From assembly GCA_946965045.2 (NCBI GenBank), contig OX337234.1:124001-188000 (forward strand): DNA of 64,000 bases, written 5' to 3'. Origin of the DNA: Epithemia pelagica (Eukaryota; Bacillariophyta; Bacillariophyceae; Surirellales; Surirellaceae). The position numbers and the translations under genes were made by a program. Numbering within the stretch: position 1 is the first letter of the stretch; each line of letters begins with the position of its first letter. A model generated the notes under the pieces. That model was not told where the DNA came from. It saw nothing but the letters and a program-made list of their open reading frames with translations, and made no database searches. Positions 54,473 through 64,000 of the stretch are shown in pieces.

Positions 54473-54659
54473 AGCTCAAAACAGGCCCGGAAAAGTTGGG
54501 CTCGAGACACTGTCGTCGAAAGTCAACCCGGGGTACGTCGCTCGTCAAAGTTCCGAATTTTCGGACAATCTCGAAGTTTCACTGGACACGGATCTCTTAA
54601 TTCTGAAAGAACTGATGTTGGATATTGATCGTACTCGTATTTCACTTGCAAACAATATT
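54473..54659. repeat. 187-bp direct repeat, copy 2
   Basis: Partner of 52996-53182, directly after the right inverted repeat. Confidence 0.93.
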
Positions 54660-54756
54660 CAACGAGATCAAATAATAGTAAACATAATATAACCATTTGA
54701 CAAAATAACTATTATGTAAATGATCTTTTTCGCGAACAAACCACATACGCATTCGT

Positions 54757-55668
54757 TAGAGCTGTGTCCTGCGTCAAGCGCTCAAGCGCTCCAGCGCTTA
54801 ACTTCTCAAGCGCTTGAGGAGCTCCAGCACAGATAGGGTGAACTCAAGCGCTCAAGCAACCAGACTACGGGAAAGTCCCAAAACGTAGCAAAACCCCTCA
54901 ATCATCTCTTTCCAAAATGACCGAGAACTCCAGTGATGATGAGAATGAGTCATCATACCATCTAGATGATGATAATGTTATGGCAGGAGCTGCTTCTCTG
55001 GAAGTTCCTTCTCCAACCAAGAGGGCAAGGACAGAAGTGGAGTTTGAAGTCAGTGACATGCTGGGAGAAATAATGATGGATGACGAAGAGGATGACAATG
55101 GAGAGTCCAGGAAGAGGTATAGTGGAGGGGTATCCTATGCTACAATCTGCTGTCTTGAAATTGACAAGTTCTGTAGGAGTACAACAGCAGGACTGAAAAT
55201 GTACAACGTGAACAAGGCTGGGAAGAAAGTTGCACAAGATCCTTTGCTCTCTTGGTGGAAAGGAAAGGCAAGTGAGTTTCCCAATATTTGGCGACTTGCT
55301 CTGAAGTATCTTGCCATGCCGGCAACAGCAGCCTCCTCTGAACGGGCATTCAGTATTGCTGGCCTGATAATCACGCCAAAACAATCATCCTTCGATCCTT
55401 CAACAGTTTCTAATCTCCATTTTTTGCGTGAGAACTGGGGAAGTATATTCTAACAGAGTTTCCATAGCATATCATTTACATAATAAGAGTAGTTCCCATT
55501 TCATTTCAGGTACTGCGATGAGTCTACTGCCATAGTTTCCCGTGTAAGCCCTTTTCGCTGCCGCTTGAGCGCTTGAGCGCTTGAATATGGTCTCGGCTCA
55601 AGCACTCAAGCGCTTGAGTTTTCCAGAGCAGAAAAAAGCTGTTGCTGGACACTGGACAAAGCTCTCTA
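54757..55668. mobile_element. Deleted hAT-type element
   Basis: The ends TAGAGCTGTGTCC and (reverse complement) TAGAGAGCTTTGTCC are imperfect inverted repeats. Flanking octamers GCATTCGT (54749-54756) and GAATTCGT (55669-55676) match at 7 of 8. Both subterminal zones carry arrays of CAAGCGCTCAAGCGCT in both orientations (54773-54857 and 55560-55618). The only gene is a dimerisation-domain fragment of a transposase. The exact ends are uncertain. Confidence 0.6.
54917..55453 (+). CDS. hAT dimerisation-domain-only protein
   Basis: An intact 178-residue frame from ATG. The N-terminal ~75 residues are acidic (SSDDENESSYHLDDDN, MMDDEEDDNGES) with a short basic PTKRAR patch. The rest is the hAT C-terminal dimerisation domain: DPLLSWWKGKASEFPNIWRL, then YLAMPATAASSERAFSIAG and STVSNLHFLRENW. 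There is no catalytic core and no BED finger, so it cannot transpose DNA alone. It differs in sequence from the transposase at 42395-44449 and belongs to another hAT family. It may be a relic, or a dimerising inhibitor of a full-length transposase (inference). Confidence 0.75.
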   Translation: MTENSSDDENESSYHLDDDNVMAGAASLEVPSPTKRARTEVEFEVSDMLGEIMMDDEEDDNGESRKRYSGGVSYATICCLEIDKFCRSTTAGLKMYNVNKAGKKVAQDPLLSWWKGKASEFPNIWRLALKYLAMPATAASSERAFSIAGLIITPKQSSFDPSTVSNLHFLRENWGSIF

Positions 55669-55676
55669 GAATTCGT

Positions 55677-57590
55677 CGTTCGTCAGGGTTGCCAGAGATC
55701 GTTCCAAATCACAGGGCTTAGGAGAAGTCAAAGATCTTTAATAGAAACACATGTTCCTTTTCCGTTTTGAGCTTTTTCGCAATGGAATATGGGATCTCTG
55801 AGTTCTGTCTCACTTAAAAGATGCTGTAAAACTCAGAAACACCAACAAAGTGGAACAGGAAATCCCTATCGTCTCGAATTCATTCGTTCTAAAACTGACC
55901 GAGCGTGTCTATTGTCTATGCGTGATCTAAACGATGATAGTGCGCCGAGAAGAAAAGCTACAGATTTTCTTTGATTGAGTCAGAGTCAACTCATCATAGG
56001 TGTAGTAGGTGGTGTGGCTAGCAAGTAGAGCACTAGCACCAATCCCTCCGAAAACTTCTGGAGTTTGTCCGATAATATGCAGAACACACACACACAGGAA
56101 AAGACAGTCATTTTTGTCACTTTATTGGGCCAGGTCGCAAGAGTATCTAGTATTGACTGATAAGTACTCCTGCTCACGACCGATCAACTACAATATACAA
56201 TATCCTATCACCTCTACTACTTTTATGAGAAATGAACAGATGGACGATGGTAGTTGGTAGCGGGTCGAGAGTCGAGATGGTTGTTCTGTCGACTGTCGAC
56301 TCTCACCTCTCTGTCAATGCTGAATGCTGACCATGACCAGATTATTGGAAGTGCGAAGGGTGAAGGGAAAGATTTCGGTTCTCTGTTCGTGGTTCTCTAC
56401 TCTCTACGGATACTCTCTACTCTCTACCTACCTCTAGTTCCAAGCTCCAAAGCTACTCGTTACTCGTCCCTCGTACTCCTATATCGATGTCCATGGCCCA
56501 TTACGACTTCTGCAAGTTACATGGATAAGTGATAATGATTGTCTTATTACCATGGATACACCATAGAGAATCGACTTTCGACCTTTGGGATTTGGGAAGT
56601 CTTTGAGTCTTGTCACGACTCAAGACATTCTTCCTACTCTAAGAGTAGGAGTAGAGGTCTCTTGGTCTTCTTGGCCCTTAGGAGTCTCTTGTTGGCACGG
56701 TCTTCTTGGCCCTTAGGATTCTCGTTGTTACGATTCCGCAGATGCTACATTCTAGAGTTTTGCTGCTTCTTTCGAATCCTCCTCTGGATGGAGTGCGACG
56801 CGACACGACCCATAGCGGGGAGACTGGTGCAACGGGAAACACGATCGAGTGATTGTGGCAGTTTCGTTGTTGGTCCTCCTCCTCGTTGCCTACCTAGGTA
56901 GGTAGGTAGGTAGGTAGGTAGGTAGGTAGGTAGGTAGGTAGGTAGGTAGGTAGGTAGGTAGGTAGGTAGGTAGGTAGGTAGGTAGGTAGGTAGGTAGGTA
57001 GGTAGGTAGGTAGGTAGGTAGGTAGGTAGGTAGGTAGAAGACATTGTCTGGTTCCACTCTCCAGAGCACACATCATGGCAATTACACTACCACCATCTCT
57101 TGTTGTCGTCCACACAAGGACAACAACAACATTCACCACGACGACGACGACGACGACGATGACGACACACGAGATGGGGTTGGCTGATCCTACCGGGTGT
57201 CCACCTCGTTTACCTCGAGTAGAGTAGAAGGACCTACCGAGAGGAACTATAGAATATATCCATGGTTCACACACAAGCACGACGACGACGACTACAAACT
57301 GTTGTGCAGTGGTTGTTTGTTTTGGTGTTATTCGGTTCGTTTACCTATAGAATGTTTCATGGGAACACCAAACGTGCTCTTCTTCTTCTTCTTCTTCTTT
57401 TCTTGTCGTTGTAGATGGATCTGGTGAAGTGATGGTGTCCGGATTTTTGGTTTTGGTTTTGTTCGGGTCGGGTCTTTTTGGGTGGGTATGGATAGGTTTG
57501 TACGAGAGAATGGTGGTGATGATGTGGTTGTGTGTGTCTGCTCCTCGTTGCAGCATCTTGAGCATGCAAACCATCTTGTGGTGGTGGTTT
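55677..57590. other. Intergenic region with simple repeats
   Basis: No supported gene. It includes a CTCTCTAC-rich stretch near 56395-56430, the TAGG microsatellite and trinucleotide runs near 57130-57160 and 57380-57400. The long minus-strand frames here are by-products of repeats. Confidence 0.5.
56895..57038. repeat. (TAGG)n microsatellite, ~144 bp
   Basis: An essentially pure run of about 35 TAGG/GGTA units. It is open in all frames of one strand and produces an artefactual TYLP protein repeat. Confidence 0.97.
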
Positions 57591-58766
57591 TTATCGTCGA
57601 CGACGTCGTCGCATGGATTCGGGTCGAATCAAAATGGAATCAATCAACCAACACACATCACTACTGGGAGTGGACGGTGAAAAAATGGAGGAGGACGCTG
57701 CCTCGTCGGTGGCATCGTCGTCATCATCATCCTGGTCCTCTGTTGGTGTCGCAGTAGGATTCGTCATTGTAGTCGTCGTCGAATGGGGATTGGGACAAGC
57801 GGACAAGATGAAATTGACATTGACAGGATCCTCTTGTTGGGTCGTGACGAGTCGGGCCGTCATGAAACATTTTTGACCATTGCTCGAATAATCCGCCTTT
57901 TCAATGGTAATGCTCGGCATGGCATCGTCGTCCGGCTGCAAATTGCCCAGTAAGACCTTGTATTCGGGCTGATCGGACCAATAGTCGGCATATTCGTCGG
58001 GCGTCAAACCGGGCGTCGTCCAAATGGGCGACTGGGGCGACGAAAAGCCAAAGAGAATTTCCACGCCCTTGTTGGGCGTCGGCACGGCATTGTGTTGCAA
58101 GGCTTGCAAGACGGTCAAGACGACTTCGCCCGCCGTCCATTCGGCATTGGGAATCACCGTCGGTGGTTGATAACGTTGTGGTTTGGTGGATGCATCGTCA
58201 TCGTCATCGTCATCGTCATAATCGTCCTCGTCGCGCGCTCCTTGCACATATTGAACAAAGCCACCGGCCGTATCCAAGACACGTTCCTTGACTTCACTGT
58301 ACAATTGATCATTGGTCAAACTGACATTGCCCGCCAACTTGTCCCCCACGCCGGGATTGGTATCGTAGCCCAAAAAGGCATTGACGGCGCCTTGTGGAAT
58401 ATTGTATTCTTCGTCTTCCTCGTCGTCGTCGTCCTCCAAATCGTCCTCCTCATCGTCTTCCTCATCGTCCAATTCCGAGGCATCCAGCCGCAACCCCTTT
58501 TGACTGGCCAATTGAAAAAATTCGGCCGCCAAATCGGCCCCTTCGGCCGTGGGATCATCTTCTTCGTCGTTCTGGTTGCTGCTGCTGTACAAGACCATTG
58601 GATGCAACGACTGTTGTGGGGTCGTTGTGGTGGTGGGTGTGCTTGTGATCCATCGACTGGTAGTTCTGGTGGGAAGTGTCGTCCACGCCATGGTCATGGT
58701 GGTCGTGGTAGTGAGGACCAGGAGTATCCAACTCGTCGTCGTCGTGAACTGCTGCGAGACTGTCAT
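57591..58766 (-). CDS. Predicted plastid-targeted acidic protein, DUF4864-like domain
   Basis: From the Met at 58766 (MTVSQQFTTTTSWILLV) the protein has 391 residues; an upstream in-frame Met exists, but only this one gives a signal peptide. The peptide ends TMTMAWTTLP, an A-W cleavage motif, followed by a Ser/Thr-rich transit stretch, so plastid import is likely. Two very acidic tracts (DDEEDDEEDDLEDDDDEEDEE and DEDDYDDDDDDDD) flank NIPQGAVNAFLGY. The C-terminal half has NAEWTAGEVVLTVLQALQHN followed by VPTPNKGVEILFGFSSPQSP and YKVLLGNLQP. It resembles the P-x-VV-xx-L-x-ALQ-x-N-x-x-P-x-x-x-x-G pattern of DUF4864-type proteins (my recollection, unverified). The end (SMRRRRRR) may be altered by a further splice. 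Function unknown. Confidence 0.75.
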   Translation of the reverse strand: MTVSQQFTTTTSWILLVLTTTTTMTMAWTTLPTRTTSRWITSTPTTTTTPQQSLHPMVLYSSSNQNDEEDDPTAEGADLAAEFFQLASQKGLRLDASELDDEEDDEEDDLEDDDDEEDEEYNIPQGAVNAFLGYDTNPGVGDKLAGNVSLTNDQLYSEVKERVLDTAGGFVQYVQGARDEDDYDDDDDDDDASTKPQRYQPPTVIPNAEWTAGEVVLTVLQALQHNAVPTPNKGVEILFGFSSPQSPIWTTPGLTPDEYADYWSDQPEYKVLLGNLQPDDDAMPSITIEKADYSSNGQKCFMTARLVTTQQEDPVNVNFILSACPNPHSTTTTMTNPTATPTEDQDDDDDDATDEAASSSIFSPSTPSSDVCWLIDSILIRPESMRRRRRR

Positions 58767-59631
58767 GATGGAGGAATGGATTGATTGACTTGATTGATTG
58801 ATTGATTCGTTCGTCGTCCGTGTGTTCTTGCTTGCTTTCTTGTTTGAGTTCTGGTTTGGGTCGTTGTGTGCTTTGGGGAATCCAGTTGCAACAAAGACTT
58901 TCGGTGCGTGTCGCAATGTTGTACGAGGATGGTTCTGTTTGTCTGGTGCTTTCCACAACCGTGTCGAACGCGAAGGATCAAGGCCACAAGGAATGTGTAT
59001 TACCAAGAACGAAAGATCCGCTCACCAACGTCGCGAAGCGAAGCGAACCAAAAAAGATCGGTCGCCTTTGTAACTTATGCGACTGACATATAAGACGGTC
59101 GCTCTTAAGGAGTCACATATATGAGTCGCACAACCAAGTCGCCTCTATGAGTCCCGGACTCGTGCGAGTCCCACGCCACGTTTCGTCACGTGGCTGGAGC
59201 TGTGACATGACACTGTCCAATCAAAGGTCCATGACAGGGGCTTGCTCAGTCGACGTCATAGTCCGACACACGCTTGGGACAACGCGAACTCCACAAACAA
59301 GGAGAGAGCCACAACGAGTGTGATGGATCTTGCAGTTTGGCATCGCTGGTGAGACCGTTTTGAATTCGTGTCCTTGTCATCATCCAGCACAGCATTGCTC
59401 TTTGGCGCTCTCTGGTTCAACTTTCTTCGGTCGTCGTCCTGATTCGTGAAAGTTGGATCCATCATCAGGTCACCAAGCAGGGGTGAGCAAGCAAACAAGC
59501 AAACAAAAAATCAACTACGAACTAGGACAACACAGAGACAAGCAAAGGAACCCCCCTCTCTTCTTTCTTGTGAACGTGCGTGAACTGGACTGGAACCAAC
59601 ACCAATTAATTACAAATCACACAAAAAAACA
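58767..59631. other. Divergent promoter region between two plastid-protein genes
   Basis: It separates a minus-strand and a plus-strand gene, both for predicted plastid proteins, so shared control is possible (inference). A cluster of GAGTCGC/GCGACT-type motifs occurs at 59060-59170. Confidence 0.4.
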
Positions 59632-61106
59632 ATGAGCTCTCGAATTTCATCCTCCTGTTCCGTGGCGGCTGTGGTCCTTGCGGGCCTCTTCTTCTTGTCC
59701 AGGAGTAGTCAAGCCTTTGTACTGCAACCACCACCAGCATCCTCCTCCTCCTCTTCTTTGGTTGCCTTGTCCATGGTGGCCGTCGATCCGACGGTATTGA
59801 GCAAACAAGAATATCAAGATGTTTGTGGGTTGGACTTTGATCAAGAAACCATGGAACAACGATTGCAAGCCACCAACTACTTGTATCCGCAACATGTCCA
59901 AGTCATTTCCGAATTGGAACCGGTGGCGCAAGAAATGGTGGACGATGTGGTACGTTTTTGGATTACCAAACGTGTTTGGGGAGTTACTGCTGCTGTTTTG
60001 TTGTCCAAGGATGGATTCTAGCTCTTTTATATTCTCATGTGCATTCTTTTTGGTTGCATTGCGGTTTGCTTTCTTCTTTGCCTTCTCTATTTATGATTGT
60101 GAATCATGGCCCACAACTATTATGACGATTCGGTATATAGCTCTTGGAAACGGGCGAGGCGGCCTGGCAACCTCAAGATTTTTTGCCCGACTTGTCTCAA
60201 TCGAACGATTGGTTGCCCCAAGTCCAGGAATTGCGCGACATGGCGGCCGGCTTGTCCAAAGACTTGTGGGTTGTGTTGATTGGGGACATGGTGACGGAAG
60301 AAGCCTTGCCGACCTACCAAACCTTGCTCAATACCTTTGAAGGGTGCGACGATCCCACCGGTACCTCGTCCTCGGCCTGGGCCCAATGGAGTCGAGGCTG
60401 GACGTCGGAAGAAAATCGACACGGCGATTTGTTGCACAAATATATGTATTTGAGTGGCCAATGCGACATGCGGAGTGTCGAAGTCACCATTCAACACTTG
60501 ATTTCCAATGGCTTTAATCCCAATGCCCAAAAAGATCCCTACCGCGGCTTTGTCTATACCAGTTTTCAAGAACGGGCCACCAAACTCTCCCATGGCCGCG
60601 TCGGACAATTGGCCCGCCAACAAGGCGATGTCCGCTTGCAAAAAATTTGTGCCACGATTGCCGGCGACGAAGGTCGACACGAAAAGGCCTATCAACGATT
60701 TTGCAGTGAAATTCTAAAACGCGATCCCAATGGCTTTGTGTTGGAAATGGCCAATGTCTTGCGGGGCCAAATTGTCATGCCGGCCCAACAAATGTCGGAT
60801 GGCGTCAATCCCCACTTGTATCAAGACTTTGCGAACGTGGCCCAACGATTGGGCGTTTATACCGCCTTGGATTATGCCGATATTTTGCAACATTTGGTCA
60901 CCAAATGGGATTTGGAACACTTGCCCGACGATGGCAGTTTGACGGCTCAAGGGCAAAAGGAATTGGACTATCTCTGTCGCTTGCCGGAACGGTATCGCAA
61001 ATTGGCCGAACGGTCCATGAACAAACAATCCAAAAAATTACGAACCCAAGAACAAGAGGCCCAGGAAAAGGTGGCCTTTTCGTGGATCTTTGGACAAGCA
61101 GTGTAA
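59632..61106 (+). CDS. FAB2: Plastid stearoyl-ACP Delta9-desaturase
   Basis: Exon 1 (59632-59949) and exon 2 (60141-61106) join in phase 0 across a 191-bp GT-AG intron, giving 427 residues. The N-terminus is a signal peptide ending SSQAFVLQPPP, an A-F site plus transit peptide for the secondary plastid. The mature enzyme has MVTEEALPTYQTLLN (Glu pair at about residues 159-160), the first diiron motif EENRHG (196-201) and the second DEGRHE (282-287). Plants have DEKRHE at the second motif, so Lys is Gly here. These ligate the two irons that activate O2. The enzyme puts a cis double bond at C9 of stearoyl-ACP in the stroma using reduced ferredoxin, making oleoyl-ACP. SFQERATKLSHG is also family-typical. 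Length and motifs suggest an active enzyme. Confidence 0.95.
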
Positions 61107-61728
61107 CGATTGTCGCGTTGGTGCGGATGGTGGTTTCGTCGTATCCAACCGTTCTTTGTTCCATTTGTTTGTTTGTGAACCGTTCCATGTTCTTCCATTT
61201 CACACACTGGAGAGGGAAAGCGAAAAAATATCCAATCCTTGCTCTCTCCCCTCTCTCTCCTTGTCATCCACACTCATTCCCAACCACAATGACCACACAT
61301 GGCGACGCCTCTCTTTTTCTGTCTCGCTCCATTGACAATCCCAGCTAAACTCCACTTCTTCTACGACTACTATTCCCTACGATTGGATGCATGCGCACAA
61401 GTGCTCTGTTTGTTTGCATTGCTAGTTTGCCTTCCAATTTCGTTCTCTCTTAGTAACTATAATATCATAGAACCTTCCTCCAGCCTTGTCTGTAAGGGAG
61501 ACGAATAGTCTTATCTTTTAGGGGGAGGGATAGCTTCGAGATTGGGGGAATAGAAGAAGGCCCGATAGTTATCGATGGGGGAATCGAATGTCCATCCGAC
61601 ATCCCATTCTTATGCCTTTCATGTCTCTCCGACATCAGAGAATGACATCCAGACATTCTCAGTTCTCAGTCCATTTTGCCGCGAAGATACTCTCACACAC
61701 AAAATTTGCCCATGAAAAAAGATGACAG
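61107..61728. other. Intergenic region after the desaturase
   Basis: No gene is supported. CT-rich stretches (61240-61275) may lie in UTR or promoter sequence. Confidence 0.4.
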
Positions 61729-63235
61729 ATGATGATGCGTTCGATAAAACAAACAGAAGCTTCGCTCTATGATAAGGTTCCGGTCAACGAGGAGAAAGTG
61801 GAGATGCCTGTGATGACCAGCGACAGTGCGGTCCTTGGAGATGGTGGTGATCGCACAACAAGCATAACTTGGACCGATTCATATTTTGACGATAAGGTGG
61901 AACCATCCGACTTGATTGCTGTCTTTGATTATGATCAAGATAGCATGATGAGATCTTTGACTCAAGCGGTCTGTTGTGGCCCTATTGTGATCTTTTCATT
62001 CATGATCATTGTTGATACCATGGCAATTGTACAAGGTGCTCCTGTTGTCGCCATTGTCGCCGTCACCTTATTCCCTGTGGCGATAATGGTTTTGTGCGGA
62101 GGAATTGGTTTCTGTGTTTCTCGAAGAAGCATGATGAGTGGTGATCATCCACACGTCGCACTTACTCGAAATGGTATTCGGATCGATACCAACAGCTCCA
62201 ATTTTGGCTATGAAACGGTAAGTCTATACCAACTTTCCTGCATTGTTGTTTATGTTTTTGGTTCCCATTCATGCCTGTGCCATTTGTCAACTTATGTACT
62301 TTCTTCGCGTTGGTGTTGCATGATACCATATGGGAGCATAGACAAGATACATGTTAATAAGGATTGTGACGCTGAAGTTATCATTATTTCGAACGACCAT
62401 TGGAACCTAGTGCGACATCTAGTGGACTCTTATGGTTTCGTCGCCATGGTACAACGCCAGATGGATTGTTATTTGAGTCAACAAAATGATTGTACCGACA
62501 AAGAAGAGGCAAGAACAGAGATCTGTGACACTGCCTCGGTTGGTGAAACTGGTCGTACCACCACCACTTCGACTTGGACTGATTCATATTTTGACGATAA
62601 GGTCGAGCCATCCGACATGATTGCTGTCTTCGATTATGATCGGGATAGCATGATACGATCTATGAATCGATTTATTTGCATCATCGCCATATTGTCTCCA
62701 TTTGTGTACTTGTCCGTGAATGGGTCGGAGCCGAGCATTGGAGACAATGTTTTTGTTGACATGACTCTAAGCTTTATTCTTCCCATGATTCTGGTTGGAG
62801 GATTTCTTTCATATCTCTACGTTTCTTCTCTACGACGTATTATGGGCGGCGATCATCCTCATGTCGCTCTTACACGGAAAGGGATTCGGATAGATTACAC
62901 AAGCTCCAATTTTGGCTATCGTACGGTATGTTTACTACATTTGAACTGTACATTGGTTGCTTCCTTCATGTTTACACCTAACCCTGCTTCGTGTTTCCTT
63001 TCCCGTGTCGCTACTGGTGGTCCTGACTACTGGTGGTCCTGACTACTGGTGGTCCTGAAAGATACCATATGAAAGTATAGACAAAGTTTACGTCAATCGA
63101 AATTGTGGCATACGGGAAACTATTGTTCGGAAAGACGACCATATCGTGGATCATGAAGGTTTTGTCGCCATGGTACAAAGCCAAGTGGATTGTCGACGAG
63201 AGACTGTATCGGATGAAGCATCAGAAACAGCATGA
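61729..63235 (+). CDS. Membrane protein with tandemly duplicated module
   Basis: Exon 61729-62925 (with 62218-62322 kept) plus 63062-63235 gives 456 residues. Two modules repeat the same order: TDSYFDDKVEPSD(L/M)IAVFDYD, DSM(M/I)RS, two hydrophobic spans, GDHPHVALTR-GIRID, SSNFGY-T, then IPY-SIDK-VN and GFVAMVQ-Q-DC. Module 1 starts near residue 45 and module 2 near residue 280. At the matching point in each module an intron-like GTAAGT or GTATGT follows. In module 2 it ends with a proper AG (63060-63061). In module 1 the matching acceptor is TG, and the 105 bp are open in frame, so retention or use of a non-canonical acceptor are both possible (456 or 421 residues). Family not recognised. 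Confidence 0.7.
63011..63058 (+). repeat. 16-bp minisatellite x 3 inside an intron
   Basis: Three perfect copies of CTACTGGTGGTCCTGA end three bases before the intron acceptor AG of the tandem-module membrane protein. Confidence 0.95.
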
Positions 63236-63813
63236 GTAAGATATAAAGCGGAAAGGACACCCATGCTCAACAGGATTATGGTTCTGGTCACTGGCTGTAA
63301 GCCGCGAGAACAGCAACGTGCACTTGCCCCAGTCAACAAGCTGTGTACCGAATCTCGCAACATTTGGGAAATGCACAGTTCCATATTTACACTGGTCCAA
63401 CAAGGATTCGACATCTATACACCTCGGGACTATGGGCATGCTTTATCTGTTCTGGAGTCTTCCTTCTCTATGGTATCTTGTTGGTTCCACGTTCTTCGCC
63501 TAGTTTTCCGTTACGAAAACGAAGCACTTGCACAAACTTTTGGATGCGCGTTTGTGCGCTCCCTTTTTGTGTTGCCAGTCAGCCTTCCGACTCCTTCCTT
63601 GCAGTGTCCCAGTTCCATTTATCGTAGGATGATGAAAGCGTACCTTTGGAGAGGAAATAGTACAAGGTAGTTGTGGAAACCCCAGTGGTTGGTGATCCCA
63701 GTGTTCGTCGGAAAGGTTCCAACACACACGACACGATGTTTTGGTCACGTCCTGTGGAACCCCTGTAACTATAAACTGGAGCTACCAGGCCGGAAACCAC
63801 ATGCTCACATATG
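63236..63813. other. Intergenic region or undetected exons near the window end
   Basis: Several overlapping short frames occur on both strands, with no recognisable domain. It may include 3' UTRs of the two converging genes. Confidence 0.35.
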
Positions 63814-64000
63814 TTAGGCAAAGCTGTTCTCCAAAGTAGTAGTAGTAGTCGATAGTTCCACGAATCCCGGCAATGGTAGTTTGCTCCCATGTTGTTTCCG
63901 AAAGAAGAAGAAGAAGAACACAACTCCGTAACCAGTGAAAACCAGCAAGATGCCCGTGAGCACACCGCTGGCAAACCATTTTGCAGGACTCGTCGTGTCC
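63814..64000 (-). CDS. C-terminal exon of a membrane protein (partial)
   Basis: A frame open from the window edge reads AKWFASGVLTGILLVFTGYG, then VVFFFFFRKQHGSKLPLPGF and ends TLENSFA before a TAA at 63814-63816. One clear transmembrane span is followed by a basic stop-transfer segment and a short tail, as in a type I membrane protein. The 5' part lies beyond the window, so the family cannot be judged. Confidence 0.5.
   Translation of the reverse strand, partial: DTTSPAKWFASGVLTGILLVFTGYGVVFFFFFFRKQHGSKLPLPGFVELSTTTTTLENSFA

Noticed and set aside
56745-57280. Minus-strand frames encoding long TYLP repeats
   Set aside because: They are produced entirely by the (TAGG)n microsatellite, which has no stops; nothing outside the repeat supports a gene.
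58092-58784. Plus-strand 230-residue hydrophobic frame
   Set aside because: It is antisense to the acidic plastid protein; codons for Asp/Glu read backwards give Val/Ile/Phe-rich chains.
1-64000. CRISPR arrays, operons or prokaryotic signals
   Set aside because: Genes are monocistronic and spliced with GT-AG introns; none of the tandem repeats has regular spacers.
1-64000. tRNA or rRNA genes
   Set aside because: I saw no cloverleaf or rRNA core sequence by eye; a covariance-model scan would be needed to exclude tRNAs fully.

Overview
The window is nuclear DNA from a photosynthetic stramenopile, most likely a pennate diatom (inference). The evidence is spliced genes with short GT-AG introns, and several proteins that start with a signal peptide followed by an AF- or AW-type cleavage motif, the bipartite plastid presequence of heterokonts. 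There is also a plastid acyl-ACP desaturase, a giant HECT ligase and eukaryotic DNA transposons. Nothing suggests bacterial or viral DNA.

Layout. 0.4-2.0 kb: a three-exon membrane protein. 2.9-5.3 kb: two SUMO-family genes with a small inverted-repeat element between them. 5.1-13.4 kb: an unstable segmental duplication in which SUMO exon 2 and its 3' flank are repeated together with three degenerate copies of a gene derived from a flavin amine oxidase. The copies keep the 29-codon first exon and the intron position of the intact amine oxidase at 35.9-37.4 kb, but have lost the ATG and the FAD-binding residues. 13.5-14.5 kb: a small plastid membrane protein. 15.1-28.9 kb: a 4,517-residue UPL1/TOM1/HUWE1-type HECT ubiquitin ligase. 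29.7-31.1 kb: a poorly resolved multi-exon membrane protein. 31.6-35.3 kb: a large inverted duplication carrying two divergent, intact Kelch genes. 35.9-37.4 kb: the amine oxidase. 39.4-40.3 kb and 52.0-52.9 kb: two HMG-box paralogues. 57.6-63.2 kb: a plastid-targeted acidic protein, a stearoyl-ACP desaturase, and a membrane protein with an internal duplication. 63.8 kb to the end: the 3' part of a further membrane protein.

The most notable object lies between the HMG genes: a complete hAT-superfamily transposon at 41143-48108, bounded by an exact 8-bp target duplication (CTATCAAT) and CAGGGTCTGGAA terminal inverted repeats. It carries a BED-finger/hAT transposase on one strand. On the other strand it carries a HhH-GPD DNA glycosylase (endonuclease III family) that keeps the catalytic Lys/Asp but lacks the Fe-S cluster cysteines. 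Both genes are broken at a homopolymer run (A10 and G13/C13), and each would be restored by one extra base or a -1 slip. A transposon carrying a base-excision glycosylase, possibly to erase methylation or repair insertion sites, is the best candidate here for an undescribed system.

Two further elements lie upstream of the second HMG gene. One is a 1,290-bp element with perfect 42-bp inverted repeats between two 187-bp direct repeats. The other is a deleted hAT derivative whose only ORF is an acidic region plus the dimerisation domain. Functional links among host genes are limited: SUMO and HECT ligase are both ubiquitin-like modification components, and the desaturase and two other proteins go to the plastid. 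I see no operon-like organisation.
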